From Zymoseptoria tritici IPO323 (taxonomy: Eukaryota; Ascomycota; Dothideomycetes; Mycosphaerellales; Mycosphaerellaceae), in the NCBI RefSeq assembly GCF_000219625.1, contig NC_018211.1, positions 1,550,001 to 1,614,000 on the forward strand: a DNA stretch of 64,000 nucleotides, in the 5' to 3' direction. This document shows, piece after piece, positions 24,731 through 35,479 of the stretch; the first letter of the stretch is position 1; the number at the start of each line of letters is the position of its first letter. The notes beneath the pieces were generated by a model that saw only the letters and a list, made by a program, of their open reading frames with translations, did not search any database and was not told the origin of the DNA. The translations under genes were made by a program, and so were the position numbers.

Positions 24731-25522
24731 TCACCGTGGTGCCGCCACCGGTGTCCACGCCGAGTACTTGTTCTTGGTTCTATGGCACATGTCAGCATCT
24801 GTCAGAACCAACAGAAGAATCGTCGGCCTCACGTGTTGAAAGTCTTGAAAGCACTTCGTGATGCAGTCTGCATGGGCACATGCTTTGTCGGTTCCCATGG
24901 CCGTATGGAGCGCTGCAACAATTTGTCCTCTGCCGGCGACTTGTCCACCATGTACGACATCCATGCGTGCCTGTTGCGGTCAGTATCTACACTCCGGAAG
25001 ATGATCTGAGCTTTTCACCATACCAGCCTGGCTCTATCTGTGAGCTAACATGTGGTCAGCCGAACAGTCCCATGCGCCTTTCCTGTATCATATCGACTCA
25101 CGCATCAAACTCCTTGTCCTTGTAATCCACCCAGCGTGTTCGAACTGTCCTGTCTCAGCCGTGATCACAGCCTTTCGCTCTGCCTTGCTTACGCGGAAGC
25201 TCCTCTTCCAGATTTTCAAAGTACTTGTTGCCATAGCGGTCAATGCCGACTAAGGCTCCGCGTTTGGTATCACCTGCTTCCACTCAGTTCCTGCTCGTAT
25301 ATCACTTTCCCTGCGATGCAGATGTACCTTGGTACTATACATCGCGAGTCCGTGTCAGTGTTCGCCTGTCGGACGTCGGTCGGGCGGAGGTGTCGAACGT
25401 ACATGAAGTTGGTGGCCATATTCCTACACAGAAGTCAGCTTTGTCTGTGAGGATGTCCATAGACAGCATACCTTGAGACCAATGCTACGCAAATTGCGGA
25501 GCGTTCGTAGAAGAGTCGACAT
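24731..25522 (-). CDS. NDUFA12: NADH:ubiquinone oxidoreductase subunit NDUFA12 (B17.2 family), eight exons
   Basis: The gene is fragmented by seven introns of 48-68 nt: exons 25472-25522, 25403-25423, 25328-25334 (7 nt), 25193-25273, 25102-25144, 25024-25044, 24833-24970 and 24731-24779. The total of 411 nt closes in frame to 136 aa. Family blocks are clear: an N-terminal amphipathic helix MSTLLRTLRNLRSIGLKEYG, GDTKRGALVGIDRYGNKYFE, ELPLRTRWVDYKDKEFDA, then SQIEPGWHAWMSYMVDK, and a C-terminal block ending KNKYSAWTPV. NDUFA12 is an accessory subunit at the base of the complex I peripheral arm in the mitochondrial matrix. The 7-nt microexon adds the residues Tyr-Gln plus one base. Without it the frame breaks before GDTK. 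The gene is divergent from PGS1. Confidence 0.9.
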
Positions 25523-25700
25523 GTTTGCTAGGACGTCTTGCGACTCGCAATGGCAATCCCGTCTCGAAGATGAAGCCGACGGAGGTGTCGCTCATGTAGC
25601 GCTCGGACCAACTTTGGCAAAACTTATGGGACGACTCTCGAAATGAAGTCGCCCAACTCAACATCACTTCCTTCCCTTTCCAATATCAAATGCCAATTCG
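25523..25700. promoter_or_regulatory. 178-bp bidirectional promoter between NDUFA12 and PGS1
   Basis: The start codons of NDUFA12 (minus, 25522) and the PGS1 homologue (plus, 25701) are only 178 bp apart. Both products act in mitochondria. The shared space makes common upstream control likely (inference). No known element was recognised by eye. Confidence 0.6.
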
Positions 25701-27391
25701 ATGATCACAAGAAGGGCGTCTTCATGCCTGCGGCTGGTCAAGCAAAGCACATGCAAGCGGTCCTCTAATAGCCATGGCTTCAGCCAGAAACGATTCGCCA
25801 GCAGTGCATCTACTCCTGCAACAGCTTCGAGCACAACACCATCTGCAGCATCTCAAATCGGCCTCATAACGGGAGAGCTTGATAAGCTTTCGCCTCGCTT
25901 CGATGTTTCCGCCGACTCGATCGAGATCTTGAAGTCTCCTGCAGAGTTCTATCAAACGCTCAAGGTATGGCCGAGCGAGTGTACTAGTTCGTTCACCACT
26001 GATTGCCCTCAAAAGTAGACGAAGATCAGCAAAGCACAGAAGAGGATCTACCTTTCAACGCTGTACATTGGGAAGAGTGAACATGAGCTGGTGTGTATCA
26101 ATCTTGTGAGCAGAAGTTGGACAGTGCTAACGAATGCCAGATCGACACCATTCGCGCTGCACTCAAAGCGAATCCGAACCTGAAAGTCTCGCTTCTAACA
26201 GACTATCTGAGAGGAACCCGCGAGGCTCCAAATCCGTCATGTGCAAGTTTGCTTGCTTCCCTGGTGTCCGACTTCGGACCGGATCGAGTTGATGTCCGGA
26301 TGTACCACACCCCGAACCTGACCGGCACTCGCAAGGCGATTCTTCCGAAGAGAATCAACGAAGGCTGGGGTTTACAACACATGAAGCTCTATGGTATCGA
26401 TGATGAGATCATCATGTCTGGGGCAAATCTGTCGGATGACTACTTCACGAACCGTCAAGATCGATACCACGTGTTCAAGTCCGCGGAGATCACAGAGTAT
26501 TTTTCGAAACTGTATCGTACGGTGGCCAGCCTAAGCTATCGGGTGAGTCCTTCAAACACGGATGCCAGCGGCTTCACGATGGAATGGCCGGACGACAATG
26601 TGCAGCCAGCTCCTCTATCCGATCCGAAAGGATACATCAAAGCCGCAACTCAAGCTCTGGAGCCGCTCGCAAGACCAAGTTCTAAGTCTACAGCGAGCCA
26701 CTCCGAATCAGACACTCATGTCTACCCACTTCTTCAACTCACGCCTTTACTCAAACCCGACACGTCCACTGAACTCCCGGCATTGACAGGTCTGCTCCGT
26801 CGTCTCGGCACTCCTGAATTCGCCGGCTCACAATGGACGTTCACTGCAGGGTACTTCAACATGACGCCAGAGACCCGACAACTTCTCCTCCAATCAAAAC
26901 CTTCGTCAGCCACTGTCGTTGCGGCTTCCCCGTGGGCCAACGGATTCTATGGCAGTAGAGGCATCAGCGGCATGCTTCCAGCCGCATATACCCTCCTGTC
27001 CCGTCGATTCTTAGACGCAGTGTCAAAAGAAGGACTCAGCCAGCAAATCTCCGTCAAAGAATGGCGCAAAGGTACAGTCAACACTCCAGGTGGCTGGACC
27101 TACCACGCGAAGGGCATTTGGGTGACATTACCCGGCGAGCAAAACCCTAGCGTCAGTCTGATCGGCAGCTCGAACTACACGAAGAGGAGTTACTCTCTGG
27201 ACTTGGAGGCCAACACGCTCATTGTCACGCGTAACACGGATCTGCAAAAGAGGCTGGGAGATGAGGAGCGGTGGCTGCAGGAATATGCTACGCCGATGAC
27301 CCGTGACGACTATGCGAAGACGGAACGGAGAGTAGGGCTGAAGGTGCGGTTGGCGATGTGGATTGTCACGTTAGTGGGAGGAGCGTTGTGA
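25701..27391 (+). CDS. PGS1: Phosphatidylglycerophosphate synthase (CDP-diacylglycerol-glycerol-3-phosphate 3-phosphatidyltransferase)
   Basis: Three exons: 25701-25964, 26019-26090 and 26141-27391. Introns of 54 and 50 nt are both phase 0, and the protein is 528 aa. It belongs to the phospholipase D superfamily. The first HKD motif is in GLQHMKLYGIDDEIIMSGANL (shortened here to its core HMKLYGIDD). The second is in YHAKGIWV, followed by GSSNYTKRS. The Arg/Ser-rich N-terminus (RRASSCLRLVKQ) fits a mitochondrial presequence. The enzyme makes phosphatidylglycerophosphate from CDP-diacylglycerol and glycerol-3-phosphate, the committed step to cardiolipin in the inner membrane. The C-terminus ends with a hydrophobic segment (LAMWIVTLVGGAL). 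Confidence 0.92.
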
Positions 27392-27609
27392 TGATCAGAA
27401 GTATGCTGTAAGCTTGATCGTTTCATTTCTTATTGCGAGTTGTCGATCGTATCTGCGAATGTTCTCATCGGCACCAGCAGTGTTAGCCAATGTTGGCCAC
27501 TGTCAAGGGACAAATCCAAGTCTGCCCACAGACCAAATCAGATTCGTTCGCTTTGTCAACTCTTCTCGTCTCTCTTATCGGTCTCTTTGTCCGCACGCTC
27601 TGTCCTGAA

Positions 27610-28965
27610 TCACAAACCACCGACCCCAAGGCCGGCCTCGGCAGCAGCAGCAGCACCTCCACTCGCTTCACGGGCGGCGCGTCTAGCCAGACCGCGTGCC
27701 TTTCGAGCCTCGAATTCGGCCTCACGAGCCGCCCTCTCCTGTGGACTCATCCCCGTGGGCGCGCGTGGCGTGTCACCACCTTGCTGATGATTCTTCAGAT
27801 ATCCGTGGAAGACACCCTTCTCCGGCGTGCCGGTGTACTTCGGTCCTCCGTACTCCCCACCCGGAATGGGTCCACTACGCCGAGCTGGGGTCCTCATCGG
27901 AGTTGGTGTTCTCATCACGGGTATGCCCGTTGGTGGTGTCATGATCGGCGGTGTTCCCATTGCCTCCCGACTGCGCTGCCTGTCTGGGGTCGGTGATGCC
28001 GCGGCGCTGGCAGCAGCCGTGTACCGTCCAACCAAGGCTTTCAACTTGCGGTTGTCTGCCTCCAACGCGCGAACTCGCTGCCCGAGCTCGATCATCGGCG
28101 CTAGCAACCGACCCTCTCTCGCTTCCATCGCTTCAATGGTGGACTGCGCGGACCTCATGGCTGCGAGAAGATTTGCGGTCCCCTCGTCGACTTCAACGGG
28201 GATTGAGCTTGCGCTTGGAGAAGGTGCGTAGCCGTTGCCGCCTGCGATTTTGCGCGCTTGGGAACCAAAGGAACCGGGAGTGTGTCTCTGAACTGGCGTG
28301 TCTTGGTTGAAGTGTGGAGATGAAGTGTTCACCTCACGCTGGGAGTCGGTGCGTGGGTGCTTGAGAGAGGAGCGTGGTGGTCGAGGCGCGAGGGTGCGCT
28401 CAGGCGTGACGAACATGCTTGTGCTGTCTGCTTCAGATTGGGGAGGAGTGTTGTAGAGCGACACATTGCCGTTTCCGAGGTCGCGGCGCACCTTCTTCGG
28501 AGGCGGAGTCTCCTCCACGCTGGCGAAGGGAATCATGCCGTCGTTGTTTTTGTTCTTGTCGTACGGATGGGGGTGGTAGCCGTGGAGCGAGTGAGGCCGC
28601 TGCGTTTGTACGCTGGGCTCGGATGTTGACGCTGGGGCGGGGAGGGGGCGTTGCGAGGCAACCCGCGGTACGGACGACTGTACGCTCTTCAAGTTCCAAC
28701 CGGAGTCGAGGACGCGGCGCAACTTTGGCCGGCCGGTCTGATACTCGACGCGGGACGAAGAAGGCCCAGACATCGACTCGGCCAATTGACGGGTTTGAGT
28801 CTTGCTTGAGTCTTTCGACTGCGCTTTCTCTCTCCTGAGCTTGCTACTATCCTCGGCCTCGAGAAGATCGTCCACGAAAGCTTGCTGGTCTTGATGATGC
28901 TTCGACACGCCATGAGGGCCATCGTCGTTGGCGGAGAGGTCCATGTACTCAACGTCTGGAGGCAT
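27610..28965 (-). CDS. Hypothetical disordered protein with a coiled coil and an Ala/Arg-rich C-terminus
   Basis: One long frame whose first ATGs are at 29109, 29082 and 28965. I use 28965 (MPPDVEYMDLSANDDG, 451 aa) because the preceding residues look like leader sequence, but the longer starts cannot be excluded. Most of the protein is Pro/Ser/Thr-rich and apparently disordered, with many SP/TP sites and basic patches (PPPKKVRRD). Around residues 290-330 there is a helical stretch suited to a coiled coil (AMRSAQSTIEAMEAREGR, then LGQRVRALEADNRKLKALV). The tail has repeated TP motifs and an Arg/Ala-rich helix (RAAREAEFEARKARGLARR). Nuclear localisation is plausible. I recognise no family. The gene is convergent with PGS1, 218 bp apart. 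Confidence 0.65.
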   Translation of the reverse strand: MPPDVEYMDLSANDDGPHGVSKHHQDQQAFVDDLLEAEDSSKLRREKAQSKDSSKTQTRQLAESMSGPSSSRVEYQTGRPKLRRVLDSGWNLKSVQSSVPRVASQRPLPAPASTSEPSVQTQRPHSLHGYHPHPYDKNKNNDGMIPFASVEETPPPKKVRRDLGNGNVSLYNTPPQSEADSTSMFVTPERTLAPRPPRSSLKHPRTDSQREVNTSSPHFNQDTPVQRHTPGSFGSQARKIAGGNGYAPSPSASSIPVEVDEGTANLLAAMRSAQSTIEAMEAREGRLLAPMIELGQRVRALEADNRKLKALVGRYTAAASAAASPTPDRQRSREAMGTPPIMTPPTGIPVMRTPTPMRTPARRSGPIPGGEYGGPKYTGTPEKGVFHGYLKNHQQGGDTPRAPTGMSPQERAAREAEFEARKARGLARRAAREASGGAAAAAEAGLGVGGL

Positions 28966-30157
28966 GGTTGTGAGAACTGGTTGGTTATTGGATGGAATGT
29001 CAGAGGAAGAAGAGGAAGGGAAGAAGTAGGAAAGGTAGGTGGCGACGGCATGGTGAACGTCTTGAAGGATGAATATCGCCATCTTCAGATGCGCTATGCG
29101 TGGTTGCATGTGATTTCTTACATGTGCTTCACTTGAAGGTGTCGTTGCGGCGTTCCGGATATGACCTGGCTGACTTACACTCACGCCCTGCTGCCTGGTA
29201 TGCTGCCGCCTGGTATGGCAATGGACAAGCGAAGGAGGAGATCGATGTGGTACAAGTGATATGGTCTCGTCAAAATCGGCGAAACGATGCTGTCTCTGCG
29301 CGAACTATACATCGCCATGACTTTTAAGTCGCCGCTGAGTCGTGGCGAGTGAATCTCCCAAGGCACCATGCACAGTCTGTCAGCTCACCTTTCTCTGTCA
29401 CATGCATCGAACTTGGTGGAAGTAAGGCTCACTCTATGCAGAACCCGAGGTTCCAGTCCCCTTTAACCCCGATGCCAGCACTTCGAATGGACAGGTCAAT
29501 GACCAGAACATCACGTCTTTGGCTCGTTCCAAGGTACAAACAACCTTGAAAGTCAGTAATGCCTTCCAGCCCGTGCAGACGTAGCGGTACATATGCCGTG
29601 AACATATTGTGTGCTTGCTGAGTCGGAGCTTTTGAATCCGAAGACTGTAGTTTGCAAAGTCGTCCGCACAATGTCCGATGCTTGCCGAACAGCGAGGAAC
29701 CATGGAAGGAGGTTGCTTTGTTTACGACGCATGAGGCCGGACCTTGCTTTCTCGATACGATGTTTTTCACAACCGTCTCGCATGCTTCCCGTTCTGCGCG
29801 TCGTTGCCGGACGTCTTGTGTCCTTTCGGTATGCATCGCAGTATCTCTCCCGAAACACATCTTGATCGCAGAGGTGTTTCGTGGAAGACGGATCCTCTGA
29901 GTGGACAAAGGTTTGTTTTCCTCATTTGCCACGTGCGGCTCGATCACAAGCTCAAAGTCACCGGCGACGCGTTTGCGGCGTTTCACGTCATTCGATAGCG
30001 TGCACTGTGCATGAATACACACCACTCCATGCCCAATCTGGGAACCCTGCACGGGAGAGCACAACTCGACAAGTAGGGGTTCAATCACTCCATTCTCACT
30101 TCATGTATCCTCTTCTCCACCTCTTCTCGACCACTGGCTCTCCCTCGACCATGGACG
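28966..30157. other. Intergenic region between divergent genes
   Basis: About 1.2 kb lies between the disordered-protein gene (minus) and the DUF4048 gene (plus). A 219-residue open frame on the minus strand (29429-30088) has no domain and no splicing signals joining it to anything, so it is not annotated. A second ATG at 30151, out of frame with the DUF4048 start at 30158, opens a 13-codon reading that overlaps that start. Confidence 0.4.
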
Positions 30158-31801
30158 ATGTCCGATCCTACCAAAACCGACATTCCTATTGAGACCTCGA
30201 ACGGGCAGGATGGCACGCGTCCGATCGATACACCAATGATAGACCAGTCGCCGGCGAGTCCGGCGCAGTCGGTCGGATCAAATGGAAGAGCAAGCTTCCA
30301 GAGCCATGCGAGAACGATATCTAACGTGTCTGGGCCGTTGGCGTCGGGAAGACCGAACCGCTATTCTGTACACTTTCCTGTGACACCAGCGGGAGCAGAC
30401 GGCACGCCTCGAAGATCTATATCGCCTTTGAGGGACAGAGCACCAGCGTCTGAGGATGTACCTGTTGAAGCCAGCGTGCCATCAGACGGCAACTTTCTCC
30501 AGTCGATAGCTGCGGCGGAGCGAAAGGTCCTGGAGATGAGGGAAGAGCTGCATCGAGCGGAAGCGGATTTGAACCAGTTGAAGAGACAATGGACGCGACA
30601 CGAAGCACAGAAGAAGAGGGAGGACGCAAGAAGGTCGACTAAGATGCAACCTTTACAAACAAGTCTACCTGCGGCGGACAGGGAGGAGGACTCCGACGGC
30701 TCGAGTGCATGGATGCAGCATGAGATGGAAAGACGGAAAGCACTTCTGAATGGGAGCAGGACGAGCAACAGAACTGTGCTGCCAGGGCAAAGGCACACTC
30801 GGACGCTCTCACTGCTGTCTCCCACGCGAGATAGTACGGTGCCCTCTCCCATCGCTGCTCCAAAACCACCACTGCAGAAAGACAGCGTCAAGACTGGAGA
30901 CTGGCAAGACCTTGATAGGATAGTTCAAGCGGCACGCAATGTGCCTCTACCTCGGGCCTCTACCATATCCGATTTCGGCGACAGCGCAGACAAAGCACTC
31001 CAAGCGAGTTTGAATCTCAATCTCATGGAGAATAACATCGATCAGGAGGCGCTTCTACGGACTGGGAAAAAGATGGCAGCAACTTTCAAAGACGGATTAT
31101 GGACCTTCTGGGAAGACCTTAGGCAGGCGACAGTTGGAGAAGACGCGACGCAGCCGTCGGCCGTGCCGAGGAAGAAAGGCTCGACGCAGACACTCAAGAC
31201 GGCGAAGAAGCAGAACAGCCGAGAGAGCTCTCGAGGCTCAACAATAGGCAAGACGTCGGCGGACAGGTCACAGAAGTCTCCGACTCGGAAGCAATCAGAC
31301 GCGGGACTTCCTGACCTGGTGAACCCATCTTTCTGGGCCGAGCACGGTCTTGCCACAGATGCCACTCCTGTTCCAAAGAAGAAGAAGAGCACAAAACGAA
31401 TCGTGCGGAGCCCTTCCGTCGAGCGGCCCAAGTCCGTCGCAACGAGCGACCCTTGGGACACCTGGGACGATAGTCCGGACCTTTCGCGATATGGCTCGAG
31501 TGTGGCGTCCGACAGCAATACCCTCCCATCGACCGTGGCTGCAAGCCCACGTACGAGTACCAGCAACGACTTGCTCGAGCCGCAGAAGAAGGATCCACTT
31601 CCGTGGCCTGTGATGAGAAAGAGCTCTGGGTTGACCACGCTACGAAGAACTGCTTCCAATTTGATGAAAGATTGGGAGACCTCCTCGGGTAAGACGAGCC
31701 CCACGGAGGAGTTGGCGGGTCGGAGTGACTACTTGGGCGCCAGTGCGGAGGCTCAAGCTTATGGAGCGAATTCTACGACTGGCAAGATGTACAAAGATTG
31801 A
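30158..31801 (+). CDS. DUF4048-type fungal protein
   Basis: Single-exon frame of 547 aa. It contains a Ser/Pro-rich N-terminus with RYSVHFPVTP, a coiled-coil helix near residues 110-150 (AAAERKVLEMREELHRAEAD), a conserved WMQHEMERRKALL stretch, then RHTRTLSLLSP. A later helical block has KKMAATFKDGLWTFWEDLRQ. This order of blocks matches the fungal DUF4048 family. Function is unknown; the pattern of basic, Ser-rich disorder with one coiled coil suggests a scaffold or signalling-regulated protein (inference). The start is preceded seven bases upstream by an out-of-frame ATG, so initiation could be leaky. Confidence 0.75.
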   Translation: MSDPTKTDIPIETSNGQDGTRPIDTPMIDQSPASPAQSVGSNGRASFQSHARTISNVSGPLASGRPNRYSVHFPVTPAGADGTPRRSISPLRDRAPASEDVPVEASVPSDGNFLQSIAAAERKVLEMREELHRAEADLNQLKRQWTRHEAQKKREDARRSTKMQPLQTSLPAADREEDSDGSSAWMQHEMERRKALLNGSRTSNRTVLPGQRHTRTLSLLSPTRDSTVPSPIAAPKPPLQKDSVKTGDWQDLDRIVQAARNVPLPRASTISDFGDSADKALQASLNLNLMENNIDQEALLRTGKKMAATFKDGLWTFWEDLRQATVGEDATQPSAVPRKKGSTQTLKTAKKQNSRESSRGSTIGKTSADRSQKSPTRKQSDAGLPDLVNPSFWAEHGLATDATPVPKKKKSTKRIVRSPSVERPKSVATSDPWDTWDDSPDLSRYGSSVASDSNTLPSTVAASPRTSTSNDLLEPQKKDPLPWPVMRKSSGLTTLRRTASNLMKDWETSSGKTSPTEELAGRSDYLGASAEAQAYGANSTTGKMYKD

Positions 31802-32035
31802 ATAGAATGAGAAACGCTTGGATGTGATCACGCAAACCATTGTAGTACTGTCTAGCTATTGAATCTACGGCCATCCTTCTTCCTCCCGTCCCAATCACAT
31901 GAGATCGGCAAAACTTCTCCTTTCGGACAGCGCTAAACCTTATCCCCGATGTCCGCTTGAACTTCCTTCCGATAGAAACATTTCCATCTTCGCGATCTCC
32001 GTCCTTTATCAACGACCTCTCTCATTCTCTGCACG

Positions 32036-32649
32036 ATGTCTTTCCCCGGAATGCCTCCCCAAATGGGAGGCGGAGCATCAGCCGGCATGGATCCTCAGAA
32101 AATCCAAGAGCAGCAGATGATCAAGCTGGTGCGAATCGCTGCACGACCTTCTCCCTCACCATCACTAACCCTTCCATACAGATGCAATCCGGCATGGAAT
32201 CCTGCCCCGTAAAAATGGCCCTCGCCGGCGGAATGGGCTTCGGCCTCGGCGGTCTCTTCGGCCTCTTCATGGCCTCGATGCGCTACGACACGCCCATGTC
32301 CTCCGCCATCCCCGGCAGCGCCGCCGCAGAAATCGAAAAGATCCCCATGCGCCAACAGATCAAAGCGGGATTCAAAGACATGGGAAAATCTTCGTGGTCG
32401 TCGGCCAAGAATTTCGGATACATCGGCGGAGTGTACTCGGGCAGTGAGTGCGTGATTGAAGGGTTCCGTGGGAAAAATGATCTGGCGAATGGAGTCGCGG
32501 CGGGGTGTTTTACGGGAGGGTTTTTGGCGAAGAGTGCGGGGCCGCAGGCGATGGCGATTGGGTGTGCGGGTTTTGCAGCGTTTTCGGCGGCGATTGATGC
32601 GTATATGAGGATGGAGAGTAATGATGTGGCCGCGGATCCGATTATATGA
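32036..32649 (+). CDS. TIM22: Mitochondrial import inner membrane translocase subunit TIM22
   Basis: Exon 1 is 32036-32128, intron 32129-32181 (53 nt), exon 2 is 32182-32649; 186 aa. The protein is a Tim17/Tim22/Tim23 family member. It has a short hydrophilic Met/Gly-rich N-terminus, a first membrane segment with [18 protein letters not shown], and later Gly-rich segments. The PRAT motif is around [20 protein letters not shown]. Cysteines in ESCPVK and GSECVIEG correspond to the family pair that forms an intramolecular disulfide in Tim22. Tim22 forms the channel of the carrier translocase that inserts metabolite carriers into the inner membrane. Confidence 0.95.
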
Positions 32650-33125
32650 AGAGGAGGGATATAAAGGGACTTGACATGAATGGGAGAGGAAGCGGCGGAC
32701 GGCGTTGAGGAAGAACTGTGGCGGAGTCGCGGATGTACCGGCGCTCAGCTGCCGGCGAGGACACTCTACTCATGGTCGGGTCGTGGCACGCAGTCTGCTT
32801 CGACTGTGACGGCCACTTCGATACAGTATCCGGAGCTCAAGGACGCTGAGAGGGACCGGAACTCTGCTCAGAGACAGCCCTGTGCCATGGCCTGGCCTTG
32901 CATGCCATGGCAGCGAGACGTATGGTCCATGGAGAGCATGGCTGGCGATAGGGGCGACTTGCGACCATGCAATGTCCCGGCTCTCCACTTATCGGAACAA
33001 TTTCTGGGAGACGCTCCGCGCATGCGAGAGCTTGTATAACGACGAAATGTACAATACTGAGCACAACCTTTTTCCAACGCGAGACATTCTTCGAGATTAT
33101 CGATCCCTTCGCAAACCATTCTCTC
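32650..33125. other. Intergenic region
   Basis: This 476-bp interval lies between the 3' ends of the convergent TIM22 (plus) and HET (minus) genes. Short overlapping frames on both strands have no domain. Nothing else was recognised. Confidence 0.4.
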
Positions 33126-34706
33126 CTACCCACCCACAATCAACGTCACATTAATAACCCACTCCACCTCTCCCTTCGCCGTCAACTTCCTCTCCACTCC
33201 CGCACTCAAATCCGCCCTCCCCTTCTTAAACTCCACCCTCGCACTCTTCCTCGGAACCGTACTCCCCAATCCCTTGAACCAAACCCCCGCCTCCGCCACA
33301 CTCGCACACTTCGTCAACCAAATCCTCGGCTCCATCCGTCCCGAATTAATCTCCTGCCCAAACGCCAGTCCAAACTTCCTCTTCCCGTTGCTGTCTTTTT
33401 CGCCAAAAACCATGTATCCACGATCATACTCTGGCGAGCCGGTCATGACGAACGTCATGGTTTTGCGTTGAGGGTCCCAGGCTTCCGAGGGGTGGACTTG
33501 TAGAATTTCGAGGTGGGCGATGGTGTTGTGGATGGAGATGACTTGGGTCCAGATGCTGCCGGGGGCTTCGCTGGAGGATTTGGGCTTTTCGCGGACGATG
33601 AGGAGGTCCATCCATTCGGCGGAAGGGAGGTATTTGCGGTCGAGGTTGCGAAGGGTGGAGAGTTTTGATGTGGAGTTGGGTGCGGCGGAGATTTCGCAGA
33701 CTGTGGAGGTGAGTTCGCGTGTTGGCACGATGCGGCCGTGGGGTTGTTTGCGGAGAAGGATGGCGATTTGTGTGAGGGAGTTGGCGTCGTAGCGGCAGTT
33801 GAGGATGGCGGTTAGGAGGTGTGGATGTTCGGGAGTTTGAACGGCTGGGAGGGAGATTCGGAGGCCTTTGTTTGAGAGCTGGAAGGATTCGTCGATGCCG
33901 GGACTGTCCCATGAGAGGATGTTGTGTGCGTAGCGGAAGCCGTAGGGCGATGGAGACATGAGTGTTGTCAGGTGGGACTTCTCCCAGCCTTGCCAGACGA
34001 GGATCGAGTGGTCTGTTGAGATCTTGATGATCTCCTCTTGCAGGCGAGTAAAGGCTTTGCGGCCTTCTCCGTACAGCATCGGCATGTTGACGTCGAAGAT
34101 GCCCATCAGTGAGTAGGCACGGTCTTCCTCGCGCGATGTGGCACGGTCTGCCGCCCAAGCCATCCGAGCGGCGACGCTGACAGACATGAGATTCTCGCGG
34201 TCTCGCAGGACATTGGCGTCGATGCGTGTGATCTCGGCCAGTTCTCTCACCATGCTGATTTTGCTGCCGAGGAAGTTCCATGCTCCGTCGTAGAATAGGA
34301 CGTGACCGGGTGCGATCAGCTCCTGTAGCGTCCAGCCTCTTGTGAACCACTTCGATTCTCGCAATGGCACATCTGGCACATCCGGTAGATATGCATAGCA
34401 CACCTTTGCCTGATAATACCAACGATACATGCTATTGATCGCTTCGGAAAGCTCCGCACTGCTAGTCTTGTCGACGCAACAAGTGTCGATCCAGCAGTAA
34501 TCCAGCTTGTCCTCCAGCGCACGGCGACAAGCATTGACGACCTTGGCCCATCCGGCTTTGTGATCGTAGGTGCCATGTTCGATATCCTGAAAGGTGACTT
34601 CTTGATCTTTGCTCAGCCAGACGTGGGAGAAGATGGCGTAGCGGCCGTATTTGTCCTGCTCGTTGAAGAATTCGAGCTGCTTGGTGGTGGCGTTGAGGAG
34701 CCACAT
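33126..34706 (-). CDS. HET-domain protein (heterokaryon-incompatibility type)
   Basis: Intronless, 526 aa, starting MWLLNATTKQLEFF. The three HET blocks are present in the first 140 residues: YAIFSHVW, then YCWIDTCCVDKTSSAELSEA with a Tyr/Trp-rich continuation, then WFTRGWTLQELIAPGHVLFY. A following conserved block has EEDRAYSLMGIFDVNMPMLYGEG. HET domains trigger cell death in non-self recognition when hyphae of different genotype fuse. Many family members also carry NACHT/WD40 repeats, and none is seen here: the C-terminal 280 residues show no recognised repeat. Whether this gene takes part in incompatibility is unknown. Confidence 0.92.
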   Translation of the reverse strand: MWLLNATTKQLEFFNEQDKYGRYAIFSHVWLSKDQEVTFQDIEHGTYDHKAGWAKVVNACRRALEDKLDYCWIDTCCVDKTSSAELSEAINSMYRWYYQAKVCYAYLPDVPDVPLRESKWFTRGWTLQELIAPGHVLFYDGAWNFLGSKISMVRELAEITRIDANVLRDRENLMSVSVAARMAWAADRATSREEDRAYSLMGIFDVNMPMLYGEGRKAFTRLQEEIIKISTDHSILVWQGWEKSHLTTLMSPSPYGFRYAHNILSWDSPGIDESFQLSNKGLRISLPAVQTPEHPHLLTAILNCRYDANSLTQIAILLRKQPHGRIVPTRELTSTVCEISAAPNSTSKLSTLRNLDRKYLPSAEWMDLLIVREKPKSSSEAPGSIWTQVISIHNTIAHLEILQVHPSEAWDPQRKTMTFVMTGSPEYDRGYMVFGEKDSNGKRKFGLAFGQEINSGRMEPRIWLTKCASVAEAGVWFKGLGSTVPRKSARVEFKKGRADLSAGVERKLTAKGEVEWVINVTLIVGG

Positions 34707-35479
34707 CGCGGTGGTGTGTTGCCCGGCGATAGCATTGTATGTCTCTGAGGGATCATTGACGTTTCACAGTGTCTTCTCCTCTGTTCTGCAAGGGCGAGTC
34801 ATCCTGCATTGGAGGATCGGAGCTCCACCGACTGCGTCTCGGCAACGCATTGAGCACTTCGATTGGCCCAATTCGGGCCTGTGGCGTCTATGCAGCTACA
34901 GCGTGCATGAACGTGTGTTCGCGGCACTGCGAAGGAGGTCCGACAGTCGACTTTGTACGAAAGTGTATCAGACTGAGGTGATCGCAAACGGATAAATACT
35001 TTCCTTAGTTTCCTACATTTGCTTAGCGACGAGACTATGAGATCGCAAGGTTCAGGCGGCATGTGCTCCTTCCGAAACTGGTAACTTACCAGGCCTTGTT
35101 TCTAACCTCGCGTTAGTGATCAGTTCACGTCGAAGCAGTTCAGTCGACGCTTCAAAGTACCTTACTGGCTTCGTAGCTGAAAGCAACTTTGACGCTTTCC
35201 ATATTTGTCATGTCATCAATCCACTCCTGCCCCTTTCTTGCTCTGGGGCGATCGCGCCGATGAGGCAAGAGTAGACGCTCGTTCGAGCTGAAGCAACGTG
35301 CCTGCTTCACAAGTGACGACGAACGCTCACTTACTTCCAGGCAAGAGCCATTGCTGTGCGGCAGTCTTCATCCTTCCACTTCAGCTCGTCAACTCATCAA
35401 CACTTCTCTCACTCTTTCCCAGCATGTCTGATCCGAACATAGCCACCATGCGAATTTCAAGAGTACAGCAGTCAGAGTG
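34707..35479. other. Intergenic region between divergent HET and BTB genes
   Basis: This 773-bp interval separates the two start codons. It contains a short upstream frame just before the BTB start (see 35424-35480). No repeat or other gene was recognised. Confidence 0.4.

Noticed and set aside
29429..30088. 219-residue minus-strand open frame
   Set aside because: No domain, no plausible splice partner and mixed overlapping frames on both strands; treated as chance.
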